Assembly (NCBI GenBank): GCA_015179125.1
Contig: WHVA01000206.1
Span: 118,101 to 182,100, forward strand
DNA length: 64,000 nt
Reading direction: 5' to 3'
From: Gautieria morchelliformis
Lineage: Eukaryota; Basidiomycota; Agaricomycetes; Gomphales; Gomphaceae
In this document: piece by piece, positions 1 through 11,131 of the stretch
Numbering within the stretch: position 1 is the first letter of the stretch
How the letters are laid out: each line of letters starts with the position of its first letter
Translations under genes and position numbers: made by a program
The notes under the pieces: model-generated
Databases searched by the model: none
What the model was told of the DNA's origin: nothing
What the model saw: only the letters and a program-made list of their open reading frames with translations

Positions 1-2476
1 GGAGCATCAGGGCACATGTCACTGAACAGGCATCGGTTCCTTACCTTCAGAGAGATCACGCCGCACGCGATCAAGGTGGCAGACAAGACAGTCTTCAAGG
101 CCGTAGGGATGGGCAACATGAAGGTCAGGACCCCTAACGGGAAAACGACAATGCACGTCATATTAAAAGACGTACTGTATTGCCCAGACTTAGCTTTGAC
201 CCTGGTATCCTTGGCATGCTGCGACGCAGCGGGATACTCGGTCCTGTTGAAGGACCAAAAATGCCTGATTCGGGACGCTAGAGGGATGCTGCTCAGGCAG
301 GTCCCGCTCTCGAACGGACTCTACAAGGTGGAGCATGGTTCGACGTTGACAGCGGCAGTGGCGAAAGTAGCATGAAAACAACTCACATTGGATGAACTAC
401 ACCGCCGCATGGGTCATATCTCGCCGCAAGTCGCCTGGAAACTCATCCAGGATGGGACGGTTACGGGACTCGACATCGACATGTGCAGTCAACCGAGCCT
501 TTGCACGGCGTGTGCGCAGGCCAAGCTGATGCGCAAGCCCGTCCCACAGAAGCGGGAGGGACCGCGATCCAGCACCTTCGGTGAGAAGGTGCACTCAGAC
601 GTGTGGGGACCGGCGAACCCTCAGAGCTACGACGGAAAAGAATACTTTGTCAGCTTTACCGACAACCACAACAGGTGGACTTACCTTGTGCCGATAGCGT
701 GCAAGAGCAAGGCGTTCGGCTGCTATAAGCAGTATGAGGCCTGGGTTGAGACTCAGCACGGTGCGAAAATAAAGAGGTTACAGACTGACCGTGGAGGAGA
801 GCATCTCTCCCAGGAATTTACAAGCCACCTAAAAGCAAAAGGGATGGTTAGGAGCCTTACCGTGCACGACATGCTGGAGGAGAACGGCGTGTCAGAGTGG
901 CTGAACAGGACACTACTGGAGCATGCACGGGCCATGCATCTCACAGTAGGCCTACCGAAGTTCCTCTGGACTGAGTTGGTCCAGCACGCAGTGTGGCTGA
1001 AAAATCGCTCGTTGACGCGTGCGCTCGAGGGCAAAACCCCCTATGAGCTTGTTCACAGCACCAAGCCAGATTTAAGGGACTTACCTGAGTGGGGCACGTG
1101 GGTTTTTGTCTTGAGAGAGGACAGTGGCAAGTTGGAGGCTAAAGCTGAGGAGGGAAGATGGGTGGGGTATAGTGACGAAAGTAAAGGGCACAGGGTTTAC
1201 TGGCCCGGGAAACGCCGCGTCACCGTCGAATGTAATGTCACATTCGAAACCCCTGTTCTAGTCACACCCGCCGACGCAGCAGCTGAGGGGGAGTCCTCCA
1301 CCAGCAGCCAGGGCATCAGCGGTGCCCCACAGGACCCACAGCCACAGCCGCAGCACGTGGACCAGGGAAAAATCAACCCACTACAGGGACTCGAGGCCCC
1401 CGACCCCCCAGTGGACCCACCACAAGGCAGAGCCAACGCGCATGGAAACCGTCGGCGTACATGCGAGGCATCGTGGACGGAACCAGTAGCAGCACGGGAT
1501 GCGCGAACGCACCCGTGTACCCGAGAGGGCTACCCATACCCTCAAACGTGTCAGCACTGGTCACCCTCATCGAGCTAGAGGAGGGCCCTGAGGACGAGGG
1601 GGACGTGTCCATCAGACGGGAGCTGGACCAGCACGCGAGATTGAAGACGTGGGACCTTGTGGAACCCCCGGACGGCGTAAACATCGTCGGAAGCAGACTC
1701 GTGTTCCACTACAAACACGATGCTGACGGCAAGGTGGTAAACTACAAGACCCAGCTCGTTGCGCAAGGGTTTACACATGCAGAAGGCATAGATTACACAG
1801 AGACCTTCTCCCCCACCGCCAAACTCTCCGCTATATGCATAATCGCAGCTATCGCAGTCAGAAACGACTGGGAACTAGAACAGACCGACATAGACAGCGC
1901 GTACCTGAACGCACCAATCACGGAGACGGTTTACATGAGACAGCCGAAGGGATATAGACTCCTGGCTAGGAGCACCACGTGTGCCGTCTCAACCGAGCGA
2001 TCTATGGACTGAAGCAGTCCGGGAGGGAATGGTACGAGATGCTGAGTGGCATCATGTAACGATTCGGATTCAAGCGTTGCGAGGTCAAACACGCGGTTTT
2101 CCACAGGTACGCTGGACAGGATGTCCGCATTGTCGCAGTGGATGTGGATGACTTGACCATGGTGGGGAATTCGAGGGACACGATCTGGCAGTTCAAGGAC
2201 AAGCTGCGTACCGTCCTGAAGATAAAGGACATAGGCGACTTACATTGGTTGCTGGGGATAGGGGTGAAACGGGACCGCACGCTACGCACTATCTTGTTCT
2301 CTCAGCATGCATATGTGCAGAAAATACTAGAAAGGTTCAATCTACAGGATGTGAACCAACTCGGCACCCCACTCGACCCCCACCACAGACTATCCTCGTC
2401 CCAGTCCCCCTCCACCCTGCGCCAGTACGATGACATGCAAAATGTGCCGTACAGAGAGGCCATCGGGTCACTCATG
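1..2476 (+). pseudogene. Copia A pol, protease to reverse transcriptase part
   Basis: The first codons read GASGHMS, the C-terminal side of the copia aspartic protease motif; the catalytic Asp lies outside the window. A GAG-pre-integrase zinc segment follows at about 388-600 (RRMGHIS, CTACAQAK). The integrase core spans about 590-1050, with Asp in HSDVWGP, Asp in TDRGGEH and the ENGVSEW region. RT sequence runs from about 1640 to 2476, including VDVDDLTM at about 2135 for the catalytic Asp pair. Frame changes near 1450-1560 and 1960-2040, plus stops, break it into at least four pieces. On integration it would have made a Gag-Pol polyprotein; here it is a relic. Confidence 0.88.
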
Positions 2477-3824
2477 TTATTTCGTTATTTCATTGCCTTG
2501 CCAAGATGGGAAGGACTTGGAGGAGTCTGTGCATTAACTCGAGTGCAGGAGATATAGGGAAAAGGATTTGAGACTGATAGTGAGAACACTGTTAACTCAC
2601 TCAACTGGACTCAACAATGTGAGTGAATGGGCTGAAACCAATGATTTGTTGTAGCTGAAGTCCTAGCTACTTATACAGTGGTGAACAGGGGTAAAACCCT
2701 ATGGAACATTGGATTACGAGTGTATACATCACCAATGATGTCAATGATGATGCTGTATGCTCCTATGTGGATAATCCATTGATGATAATGTATTCCCCTA
2801 GGAAATGTCCCTCTAGAATCCAATAACAACTCATGTACGTGTCACGACCGGTTTATTTCTCCTACCGCGCTACCTCTATGTTCCCCCTCGTCACTCCCTA
2901 GCATCTTCGCCAGAGTTCGCCGCACCTACCGACCACTTCCCCTCTACGTCCACTCTACCCACTGTTCGCCCCATTCTCCGAACCGCTATTCGCTGCTCGC
3001 ACAGTTTGTCAGCAGGCACGCCATCGAATATGATCGATACTATTCACCCGGCACGATGGTTCATCATTAACCCCATCATCTTCTTAATCCAACCCCATTG
3101 GGTGTTCGTATGGCCAAGGTGTGATCGCAGGACGTCTCTTCCATAGGCCGTGCGGGATCAACCCAGTAAACGAAGAGCCCGTGCAGGGTAGCGTGTATGC
3201 GGGTCCCAAGACATGGTTTTGTCCATAAATGCCTTTGCTCCCTTTATTCTCCGTCGTTTCATGTTCGCATTCTCCCCCCACTCTATTGTATGTTTATTCC
3301 ATCTACCTAGTATCATGACTGCGCACCCCTATCCAACCCTGACTCACAACGGCCTCTTTCCTATTCGCTGATACCTTACGAGCATTCGATATAAGTAGTT
3401 TACATTCACATGTATATTCCCCAGTTCAATTATCATACGTCGTTCATCTTGTGCAGCTTTGACCTCGCCGTGGTCATCACCTTAAGCCTTCTCTTGGAGA
3501 TTCCCATCTTCGACTAGCAAAGGACTTAGGCATCACTGGTGAGTTCTCATACTTCATCTTCGTTACCTTAGCCTTCGAACCATTTTCTGTGCTGTTGGCA
3601 AAGGGCTCCAAAGGAGCACCTTCACCAGCGAAGGGATTGTCGAGACTTAGACAGCCCTTCCGTGAGACCTTGCATGTTACATCGTCAAGAGTCACAGGCT
3701 ATTTCGCTACGACTGTAGATAGGGTGAGCCCCGGTTAGGCAAACCCTCTTACCTTGTGAACATTCATTGGTTCACCTATTCGCCGAACGGCATACTTATT
3801 CGCACAAGTTATTCAGGCATTCAC

Positions 3825-4377
3825 TGTAAGGGCAACCCTGGCTGGTTGTGGAGATCACACTACCACACAACTGACAAGGGGAAATCCAAAGTATGTATAA
3901 ATGAACGGAGTATACAAGAGAGGGGATTCTCACCTGACAAGGGGAAATACAAAGTATGTATAAATGAACGGAGTATACAAGAGAGGGGATTCTCACCTGA
4001 CAAGGGGAAATCCAAAGAGAAAAGTCTAAGGACCCCCAATGTCAGCGAGCCCGTATTATACTACGCTGCGCAGCCAGGGACAACACTTGGCACCCGCCAT
4101 CAACCCTGCATCCCCCTGACCCCCCTGACCCTTGATCGACCCTTGATGCCACCTATTATGCGAGTCACTTGATTTCCGACACTGTTCCGGGAGTGGAAGT
4201 CGGAAATTAGAGTGGAACTGGCAAGGCGAACAGAACTGGTGGAAGTTCTCCCAGAAGCGGAATCATTTCCAAAAGCGGAGGCGGAGATGGAATCGGAACT
4301 GGAAGCGGAGTCGTAAATGGAGTCGGAACTGGGTGTGGTGTCGGAACTGGAAATGGAAAACAGGGTGTCCCCTGACA
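3825..4377 (-). repeat. G1 3' LTR with a 63-bp tandem duplication
   Basis: 553 bp against 489 bp for the partner LTR. The excess is one extra copy of a 63-bp unit: copies start at 3873 and 3936, and a partial third at 3999; the partner LTR has one full copy plus the partial. The LTR ends TG...CA and abuts the polypurine tract at 4378. Confidence 0.93.
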
Positions 4378-7300
4378 TCACCCCCCCTCTAGCGTGCTGC
4401 GTCCTCGAAGCACGGGACACGAGGGATTGAAATGCCAGCGAGCGGCTTCGGTGAGGGGCACCGGGGTGTGTCCTATAGAACTCACGGAGTTTGTCTGGAG
4501 CGGAAACATCTTGCTCCGGGACCCACGAATTCTCCTCATACACATACCCTTCCCATTTCACGAGGAATTGGAGTCGTCCTCACACAAACCGGCTGTCCAG
4601 GATCCGTTCCACCACATAGTGCTCTTCCCCATCTACAATTTCCGGTGGAGGTGGCGGACGAGCCTTCCGACCTGGAATTGGGTCCTCAAGCATAGGGAGT
4701 AACTTCACCACGTTGAAGACGGGGTGGAGGCGGGACATGGACATCGGAAGTCGGAGGCGGTATGCATTCCGTCCAACCCTCCGCATCACTGTGAAGGGCC
4801 CAAGGTAGCGGTGGGCATGCTTCTGCGAAGGGCGTGTGGTGCGGATGTCACTTGCATCTAGATACACCTTGTCCCCAACTTGGTACTCCGGGGCAGGAAC
4901 CCGGCGTTGGTTGTAGTACCTTGCCATGTCATCCTTGGCCTTTGCAAGGGCCGACTTGGCTTCCGAAAGGGTGGAGTCCATGCGGTCTCGGAACTCATTG
5001 ACCGTCTCGAGTGGGGAGTCAGCCTGGCGTGGTTCGAAGCCCATCCGCGGGTGTCATCCGGAGTCAAGCATGAAGGGAGTCTGTTACATGGCGGAATGTA
5101 CATGGTTGTTGTATTGAAATTCCGCCAGTGGAAGCAACTCATCCCAGTCATCCTGCCTCTCATTGACAAAGAGGCAGAGATATTGCTCCAACTCCTGATT
5201 GACCCGTTCCGTCTGTCTGTCACCCTGCAGATGGTACGCTGTGGTGGTAGCCAGCTTTATGCCGAGCAGGCGGTAGAGCTCCCGAGTCAGTTCCGCGACA
5301 AACTGCGGACCTCGGTCGGAAACAACTTGCTTCGGGAGCCCATGCAACTTCCAGACATGTGCAAGGAACAGGCGGGCCGCTCCAAGGGCTGTGATCATCG
5401 TGTGCGTCGGAATGAAGTGGGACACCTTGCTTACCGAATCCACGATGTTCATGATTGCATCGTAGCCATGAGACTCCGGGAGTTCAACGATGAAGTCGAC
5501 ACTGATGGTGTCCCAGCGGGATTCGGGAATTGGGAGCAGAACAAGTTCTCCGACAGGCGGATGTCGTTGCGCTTTGGTTCGGAGACAAAGGTCACATGTC
5601 TTCACGTACTGTCCAATGTAGCGGGACATCTGAGGCCACCAGTAATTCCGAGCCACTAACTCCAGCGTCTTCCACCGGCCAGCATGCCCAGCGACCCGTG
5701 TGTCATGGTGCTGGGACACGATGCGGCGGCGGAGGTCCGCCCCACTTGGAACATAGACCTTGCCTCTGAAGTGGAGCAGTCCATCACGTTCCGACCATTC
5801 CGCTACCCGTACAGACCGCGAGTGCCCTTTCCGAAGTTCCTCCACCGCCTTCACCACCGACTCCTCCTTCTCTCCATTCCGGTACTGCCTCCGGATGTCC
5901 CGGAGCATTTCCGCTTCCGCCCCAACTGCAGTCACTCCCTCTAGGGCGCGGATTGCAAAGAGACTAGGGCAGAGCAGTGTCATATCCGCGTTGTCTCCAC
6001 TTCCGCTGCCATGATCCGCACGGCGGGATAGGGCATCAGGCTTGCCCATGGTGCGGCCGGGGCGGTGGTGGAGCATGAAGTCGAACCGGGACAGGTGTAG
6101 GCACCACCGTGCTTGTTGCCGGTTCAACTTCTTAGATGTGCGGAAATACTCGAGGTTCTTGTGGTCTGTCCAGATCTCAATGGGCATAGAGCACCCTCGA
6201 GGAAGTGTCGCCACTCCTCCAGCGCTCGGATGATTGCCAGCATCTCCTTGTCATGGATCTCATAGTTCCGCTCGACCGGACTAAGGCTCTTAGAGAAGAA
6301 GGCAATCGGATGCCACCCCCCACCATCTTCCGATGACTGTTGTGACAAGACCGCTCCGGTAGCTGTGTCAGAAGAATCTGCCTCGACTCGATAAGGGTGA
6401 GAGTCGTCGGGAAAGATCAGGACCGGGGCAGAAGTGATCAGCTCTTTGAGTTTGTCGAAGGAGGCCTGTTCCGGCTCTCCCCACCGCCATCCAACCTCCT
6501 TCTTGGTGAGGTCGAAGAGGGCACGGGCATGGCAGGAGAAGTCCTTGACGAACTGCCGGTAGAAATTGACAAACCCAATGAAGGACTGGACCTCCTTCTT
6601 GTTCCACGGCACGGGCCAATCCGACACACCGGAAACTTTGACTGGGTCCATTTCCACCTTTCCTTCCGACACAATCACCCCAAGATACTCTATCCGTGTC
6701 CGCTCAAATTCGCACTTTTCCGGCTTGAGACACAGGTGGTACTCCCGGAGCCGTTCCAGCACTCTCCGCACGACTTCCCGATGTTCGGACATTGTTTTTG
6801 TGAAGATGAGGATGTCATCGAGGTAGATGCAGACAACCCCTTCTGCTATCATGTCACGGAAAATGTCATTCATCATCGTCTGGAACGTGGCAGGACTGTT
6901 GGTGAGGCCAAAGAACATGACCTGTGGCTCAAAGAGCCCTCGGTTGGTGCGGAATGCGGCCTTCCACTCATCTCCCTCCCAGATCCGAACATTATTGAAG
7001 CCCCAGCGGACATCCAGCTTAGTGAAGTACCTCGCCCCGCGGAGTTGTGTGATCAGTTCAGAAATGAGTGGAATGGGGTACCGGTTCTTGATCGTGATCG
7101 CATTCAAGGCCCGGTAATCCTGCACAAGTCTGAGCGAGCCGTCCTTCTTCTTGATGAAGAACACCGGAGATGCCATGGGTGACTTGGAGGGGCGGATCCT
7201 CCCTGTATGGAGGTTTTCCACAAGGAATGCATCGAGCTCTACCTGCTCCTTGGGTGACAGCGGGTAGACCTTGCAGTTGGTGGGCTTTGACCCAGGCTCC

Positions 7301-8290
7301 AACTCGATGGTGTGGTCCCACAGCTTCCGTGGAGGCAGGGCATCAAACGACTCCTTGGCAAAGATGTCCTCGAACTCCCGCAGGTACTCCGGAATTTCCG
7401 CCTCCGCTCTATCATGCTTCTTGGAGGCTTCAGCAAGGCGTTGCGAAATATTTCCGGTGGTGCGGATGTGTTCCGCTTCCGGCGGAAGGTTTACGTACAG
7501 CAAGCGCTCCCCTTCCGCCAGAGTGTCTTCCGGGCTGAGTCGGATGACGTCGGAGTCGGAATAGGAATCGGAATTGGATGTGGGATCTGGTTCAAATTCC
7601 GCTTCCGAGTCTTCTTCTGCAAGCAGTGGATGGGGGCCGGAACGACATGTCTGTATGAGCTGTTCGGTCTTCCGCTGCTCCTGGCGCTCCTTCCGCACTT
7701 CCGACCGGCACATGTGACACTTGGCTGGGCATCGACTCATCAGTACCTTCCAAGTCTGCCAATTGATCTCCGGGTTGTGCTCCTGAAGCCAGGTAAATCC
7801 GAGGATGATGTCTTGCTTCCCCAGGCTAGTGACTGCAAAGGAAGTGCGTTCTGAGTGTCCATCGTAGTGGAGAATTGTGTCTACTATCTCCGTGATGGAC
7901 CCTGCCTCATTGGGGCTTCCATCCACATTGAACACCGGGATTGCACGTTGCAACTTCCGCGTGGTCAGTCGGTTCTGTTCCACATAGTCCCAGTCTATAA
8001 ACTGACCAGTGGCCCCACAATCAACAAGGGCAGGTCCAGATTTGACTTCCGCCGTATCTGTCGTCTGGATCTCCACCTTAATGACTAGTGACTTGGGGCC
8101 AGGGGTGGCAGCAACAACATAGCGCTTTGGAAGGCGTCTCTCCCAAGGGCGGATGCGGGAGTGTCGGATTTGGTTTTTGTGTGACTTTATCCGGTGGGTT
8201 TGTACGAAGTGAGGGGAGTGGGGGCTTTTCATTCTCTACTTCAAGACAGGCAAACCGGTTATGTACAGGCAGCAGGGGTACACATCTCAC
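4100..8290 (-). pseudogene. G1 pol: protease, RT, RNase H, integrase, chromodomain
   Basis: After Gag, the frame holding NRFACLEVENE (about 8280-8160) leads into the main 702-residue frame, 8232-6124. That frame has protease DCGATG at residue 71, RT motifs, and YLDD at residues 470-473. A one-base shift near 6195 moves the reading to 6214-5084: end of RNase H, then integrase with Asp in SVDFIVELP, Asp in SDRGPQF and Glu in RQTERVN. Another shift near 5080 leads to 5044-4580. The chromodomain (KWEGYVYEENSWVPEQD, about 4567-4500) follows an in-frame TGA at 4580-4582 where Arg is expected. Reading then runs through the PPT into the 3' LTR before stopping at 4100. Confidence 0.9.
4378..4393 (-). 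promoter_or_regulatory. G1 polypurine tract
   Basis: On the minus strand a G-rich purine run (AGAGGGGGGG then TGA) lies directly against the 3' LTR, where the plus-strand primer of an LTR retrotransposon is expected. This fixes the element orientation as minus. Confidence 0.8.
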
Positions 8291-9462
8291 CCGCTGCGCG
8301 TCACAAAATCCGATGCATCTTCCACTTCCGGTGGACCATGTTCCGCATTTTCGGAAATTTCTTCCGCAGTGGGCACTCTGCTTATGTCCGCGAGTGTGAG
8401 GAACTCTTGAAGGAGCTCGAGTTTCTCCTCCGTGGTCATAAGCCGGATGTCAAAGGCTTGGGGGCACTCGCGAGCATAGTGGCCTGGTTGTCGGCATCGG
8501 AAGCAGGTGATAGTTCCGTGGCCTTTTCCACGCATGCGGTCAACATCCATCGGGGCAGGGCCACCCTTTGAGGGAGGGGGGCTAGGGTTCCTAATAGGAG
8601 CAGGTGGAGCAAACGTCGGAAATATTTTCCGTGTGGGAATGAATGCACTTCCGGGTTTTGGCACAGGTGGAGTAGGACGAGCGGAACTGCGTGTCATGTT
8701 CCGGTTTGTCTCCACAAAGGCCTCATTTGCTTCCCTGTTCTGGGAAACCCTCTGCGCCGCTTGGTACCACCCTTCCGGGTCATCGAAATCCGGAGCTCCA
8801 TCCCCAAGCAGCGCAACTTGGTTCTGGAGTGTCGGATCAAGTCCTCGTCGGAATTTGATGACGATCGTCTTGTCGTCGTCATACTCCGCAAGGTCGATGA
8901 GCTCCTGGAAGCGATTGATGTAGTCATCGACCGGATCCTTGGCCTGGTACCAGCTTGTCCCCTCGAGCTTCATAAGGGCTGTGAGCTGCTCGTTCTTCGG
9001 GCAGAACTGGTCGGAAAATGTTTTCTCGAAGGTGTCCCAGTCCCGGAAGTAGTTCCCCTTGCCCTTTGCTTCATGTCGGATCACCTTGTTTGCAAAACGG
9101 GCTGCGCAATCCGACTTGAAAAAGGACAATGTCCAGTGGATCTGAGCCTGGTCGTTCGGAAAGAGGTCTCCAACAATTGCGAAGTAGATGCTGCATGTGT
9201 TGAGGAATGCGCGTCCCTTTTCCTGATCTCCGTTGAAGTCTGCCGGAGTTGCGGGTTTGACCTTTGCTAACTTCGCGGACATCCTCTCTTCCGCTGCTTC
9301 CGCTTTTCCGAAATCCGGATCATCCAGAATTTCATTTCCACCACTTTGTGGAATATCTAACTTAGCCAAAATCGCTTGTAAGGCTGTTTCAATCATGTCG
9401 GTCTTCATCCGGTTCCGCGTCAATTCCTCCTCCATATTCCGAAGGCGATCGTCCGGATCCAT
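8287..9462 (-). CDS. G1 Gag nucleocapsid-type protein
   Basis: Structural protein that would coat the retrotransposon RNA in virus-like particles. The frame is open from the LTR edge (9660), but the first ATG is at 9462, giving 391 residues (MDPDDRLRNMEEEL). It carries a retrotransposon-Gag helical region in its middle and one zinc knuckle, CFRCRQPGHYAREC, near 8495-8455. It ends in TGA at 8287, after which pol continues one base off frame. Tf1/sushi relatives encode one polyprotein, so the break is more likely a mutation than a programmed shift, but this is not settled. Alternative non-ATG or upstream starts cannot be excluded. Confidence 0.8.
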   Translation of the reverse strand: MDPDDRLRNMEEELTRNRMKTDMIETALQAILAKLDIPQSGGNEILDDPDFGKAEAAEERMSAKLAKVKPATPADFNGDQEKGRAFLNTCSIYFAIVGDLFPNDQAQIHWTLSFFKSDCAARFANKVIRHEAKGKGNYFRDWDTFEKTFSDQFCPKNEQLTALMKLEGTSWYQAKDPVDDYINRFQELIDLAEYDDDKTIVIKFRRGLDPTLQNQVALLGDGAPDFDDPEGWYQAAQRVSQNREANEAFVETNRNMTRSSARPTPPVPKPGSAFIPTRKIFPTFAPPAPIRNPSPPPSKGGPAPMDVDRMRGKGHGTITCFRCRQPGHYARECPQAFDIRLMTTEEKLELLQEFLTLADISRVPTAEEISENAEHGPPEVEDASDFVTRSG

Positions 9463-9637
9463 GTCGGAAGGAGAAATATGGGACGGGATTTCCGGGGTTG
9501 GGAGCTCGACGTAAGAAGAGGGGCTGTCGTACACTGTGTGTGCGGAAGAGGTTGCGATCTCCGAGTCGCTGTCTCCGATTCTGAACGCACCTATGGCGAA
9601 TGCAACGCGCAGTACGACCGCCGGTCCTCTAGGGGAG

Positions 9638-9649
9638 AGACTTTTCTGC
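9638..9649 (-). promoter_or_regulatory. G1 self-primer binding site
   Basis: No tRNA-type TGG site follows the 5' LTR. Instead, 2 nt inside the LTR the element-sense strand reads AGAAAAGTCT (plus 9638-9647). This is the exact reverse complement of AGACTTTTCT in the LTR (plus 9780-9789), which lies 33 bp downstream of a TATA-like box and so is a likely transcript 5' end. This is the arrangement known from Tf1/sushi self-priming retrotransposons. Confidence 0.65.
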
Positions 9650-10138
9650 TGTAAGGGCAACCCTGGCTGGTTGTGGAGATCACACTACCACACAACTGAC
9701 AAGGGGAAATCCAAAGTATGTATAAATGAACAGAGTATACAAGAGAGGGGATTCTCACCTGACAAGGGGAAATCCAAAGAGAAAAGTCTAAGGACCCCCA
9801 ATGTCAGCGAGCCCGTATTATACTACGCTGCGCAGCCAGGGACAACACTTGGCACCCGCCATCAACCCTGCATCCCCCTGACCCCCTGACCCTTGATCGA
9901 CCCTTGATGCCACCTATTATGCGAGTCGCTTGATTTCCGACACTGTTCCGGGAGTGGAAGTCGGAAATTGGAGTGGAACTGGCAAGGCGAACAGAACTGG
10001 TGGAAGTTCTCCCAGAAGCGGAATCATTTCCAAAAGCGGAGGCGGAGATGGAATCGGAACTGGAAGCGGAGTCGGAAATGGAGTCAGAACTGGGTGTGGT
10101 GTCGGAATTGGAAATGGAAAACAGGGTGTCCCCTGACA
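9650..10138 (-). repeat. G1 5' LTR
   Basis: 489 bp, starts TGTAAGGG and ends CCCTGACA on plus. Differs from the 3' LTR mainly by transitions and by lacking the extra 63-bp unit. Followed by the 5-bp duplication ttcgc (10139-10143). Confidence 0.93.
9780..9822 (-). promoter_or_regulatory. G1 LTR core promoter and predicted R start
   Basis: On the minus strand TATAATA (plus 9816-9822) is followed 33 bp later by AGACTTTTCT (plus 9789 down to 9780), the segment able to pair with the primer site. The 3' LTR carries the same elements. Confidence 0.55.
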
Positions 10139-10191
10139 TTCGCTGTGTTCACTAATACACAATATTAACGCCTGAAAACCAATCTTGACAG

Positions 10192-10819
10192 TACGCAGCC
10201 TTGGGCACGTGCCCAGACATCTCATTCACCGTGTTGTTTCTGGCGCAATTCATGCAGAACCCAGGAAGACCGCACTGGGAAGCGGTGAAGTGTGTCTTCC
10301 GCTACCTGAAGGGCACAAGGGACATGTGCCTCGTCATCGGTGGGTCACAGAGCGGCCTGGAGGCCTTTTCGGACGCGGACTGGGCGTCCCAAGAGCACCG
10401 CCATTCTATCTCGGGGTACGTATTCACCATAGACGGCGGAGCCATCTCCTGGAGCTCTAAGAAACAACCGATCGTTGCGCTATCTACAATGGAGGCTGAG
10501 TATATTGCTGCGACGCACGCAGCAAAGGAAGCACTGTGGATACGCGCGTTTTTGGCCGACATCGCACGCCCACTAGAAAAGCTCCTCACCATCCATCTAG
10601 ACAACATCTCCGCGATCTCCATCATGAATAACGACGAATACCACCCCTGGACGAAGCACATTGACATAAGACCATTTCATACGCCACACCACACGGGAGG
10701 GGCTCATACACGTCGACTACGTCCTGATGGACGATATGGCCGCCGATATGTTCACAAAAGCCCTCCCGTGCCACAAGGTCGAGCACCTGAATGCGATGGT
10801 TGGACTGCATCATGCTTAA
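10192..10819 (+). pseudogene. Copia A pol, end of RT and RNase H
   Basis: Continues copia A after the nested insertion. It reads YAALGTCPDISFTV, then the RNase H segment with SDADWASQEHRHSISGY, the STMEAEY motif and KHIDIR. A frameshift after about 10675 precedes the conserved C-terminal MADMFTKALP-type end, and a TAA lies at 10817-10819, 7 bp before the LTR. The polypurine run aagggggag sits between stop and LTR. Confidence 0.88.
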
Positions 10820-10826
10820 GGGGGAG

Positions 10827-11131
10827 TGTTGGAGTCAGGATGGATAAGCATAGGACGCAGGGCCGTGGCTGGTAACCCGCGACCCGGACTAATATCTACG
10901 TAGGTTGTCTCGGTCATAGTTGACCGAGCTGGTATATCTAGTAGACACGTAGGTAGTGGTACCTCAGTGAAGTATCTATTCACTGAGGTACGCATCACTC
11001 TTTGTATATCGTCGAGTACGACGCTCACCCTGTGTAGCTTACACTACACAGGTACAGTAATATATACGCGCTCAGTGAAGTATCTATTCACTGAGCTCAC
11101 ACTACACAGCTACTGCGCAATAACCCTAACA
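10827..11131 (+). repeat. Copia A 3' LTR with two stem-loops
   Basis: 305 bp, TGTTGGAG at the start and CCTAACA at the end. It contains two copies of a perfect hairpin, CTCAGTGAA-gtatcta-TTCACTGAG, at 10960-10990 and 11070-11096. The partner LTR lies outside the window. Confidence 0.85.

Larger units (their letters stand above)
3825..10138 (-). mobile_element. Ty3/gypsy chromovirus G1, complete with two LTRs and TSD
   Basis: LTRs lie at 3825-4377 (3', element sense is minus) and 9650-10138 (5'). Both start TGTAAGGG and end CCTGACA. The flanks are ttcac at 3820-3824 and ttcgc at 10139-10143, a 5-bp target duplication with one change; the uninterrupted relative at 31240 reads ttcgc. Order on minus is Gag with CCHC knuckle, protease, RT, RNase H, integrase, chromodomain, the chromovirus order. 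The LTRs differ by about six substitutions plus one 63-bp tandem duplication, so insertion is fairly recent, yet pol has frameshifts and a nonsense codon. Confidence 0.93.
2477..10191 (-). mobile_element. Non-autonomous SINE-like element, copy 1, containing chromovirus G1
   Basis: This block interrupts copia A. Excluding G1 it is about 1.4 kb. Bases 3137-3811 match 30140-30803, and 10139-10191 match 31238-31290, so a second copy exists in the window. The low-coordinate end (ttatttcgttatttcattgcc and the motif gtgcattaactcgag) matches the tail of the 299-bp SINE at 45970-46268, and the end at 10191 resembles the head of that SINE. No coding sequence is seen. No clear target duplication was found. 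The classification as SINE-like is inferred from shared ends only. Confidence 0.55.
1..11131 (+). mobile_element. Ty1/copia retrotransposon A, 5' end outside window, split by nested insertion
   Basis: The element enters the window already inside its protease and ends with a 3' LTR at 10827-11131. Coding order on plus is protease, GAG-pre-integrase, integrase, RT, RNase H, which is the copia order. The RT-RNase H reading stops after the codons for GSLM at 2476 and resumes with YAALGTCPDI at 10192, so 2477-10191 is a later insertion. Several frameshifts make it non-functional. It probably landed in a family-B gypsy element, because family-B ORF3 sequence begins directly after the LTR at 11132. 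Confidence 0.9.

Noticed and set aside
2477-2490. Helitron insertion into copia A
   Set aside because: No TC start, no CTRR end and no A-T insertion site; SINE-like ends fit better.
4880-7854. Plus-strand frames up to 261 codons across G1
   Set aside because: Antisense shadows of the chromovirus pol read on minus with recognisable motifs.
8280-8300. Programmed frameshift between G1 Gag and Pol
   Set aside because: No clear slippery heptamer, more than one frame change follows, and relatives usually have one continuous frame; simple decay is more likely.
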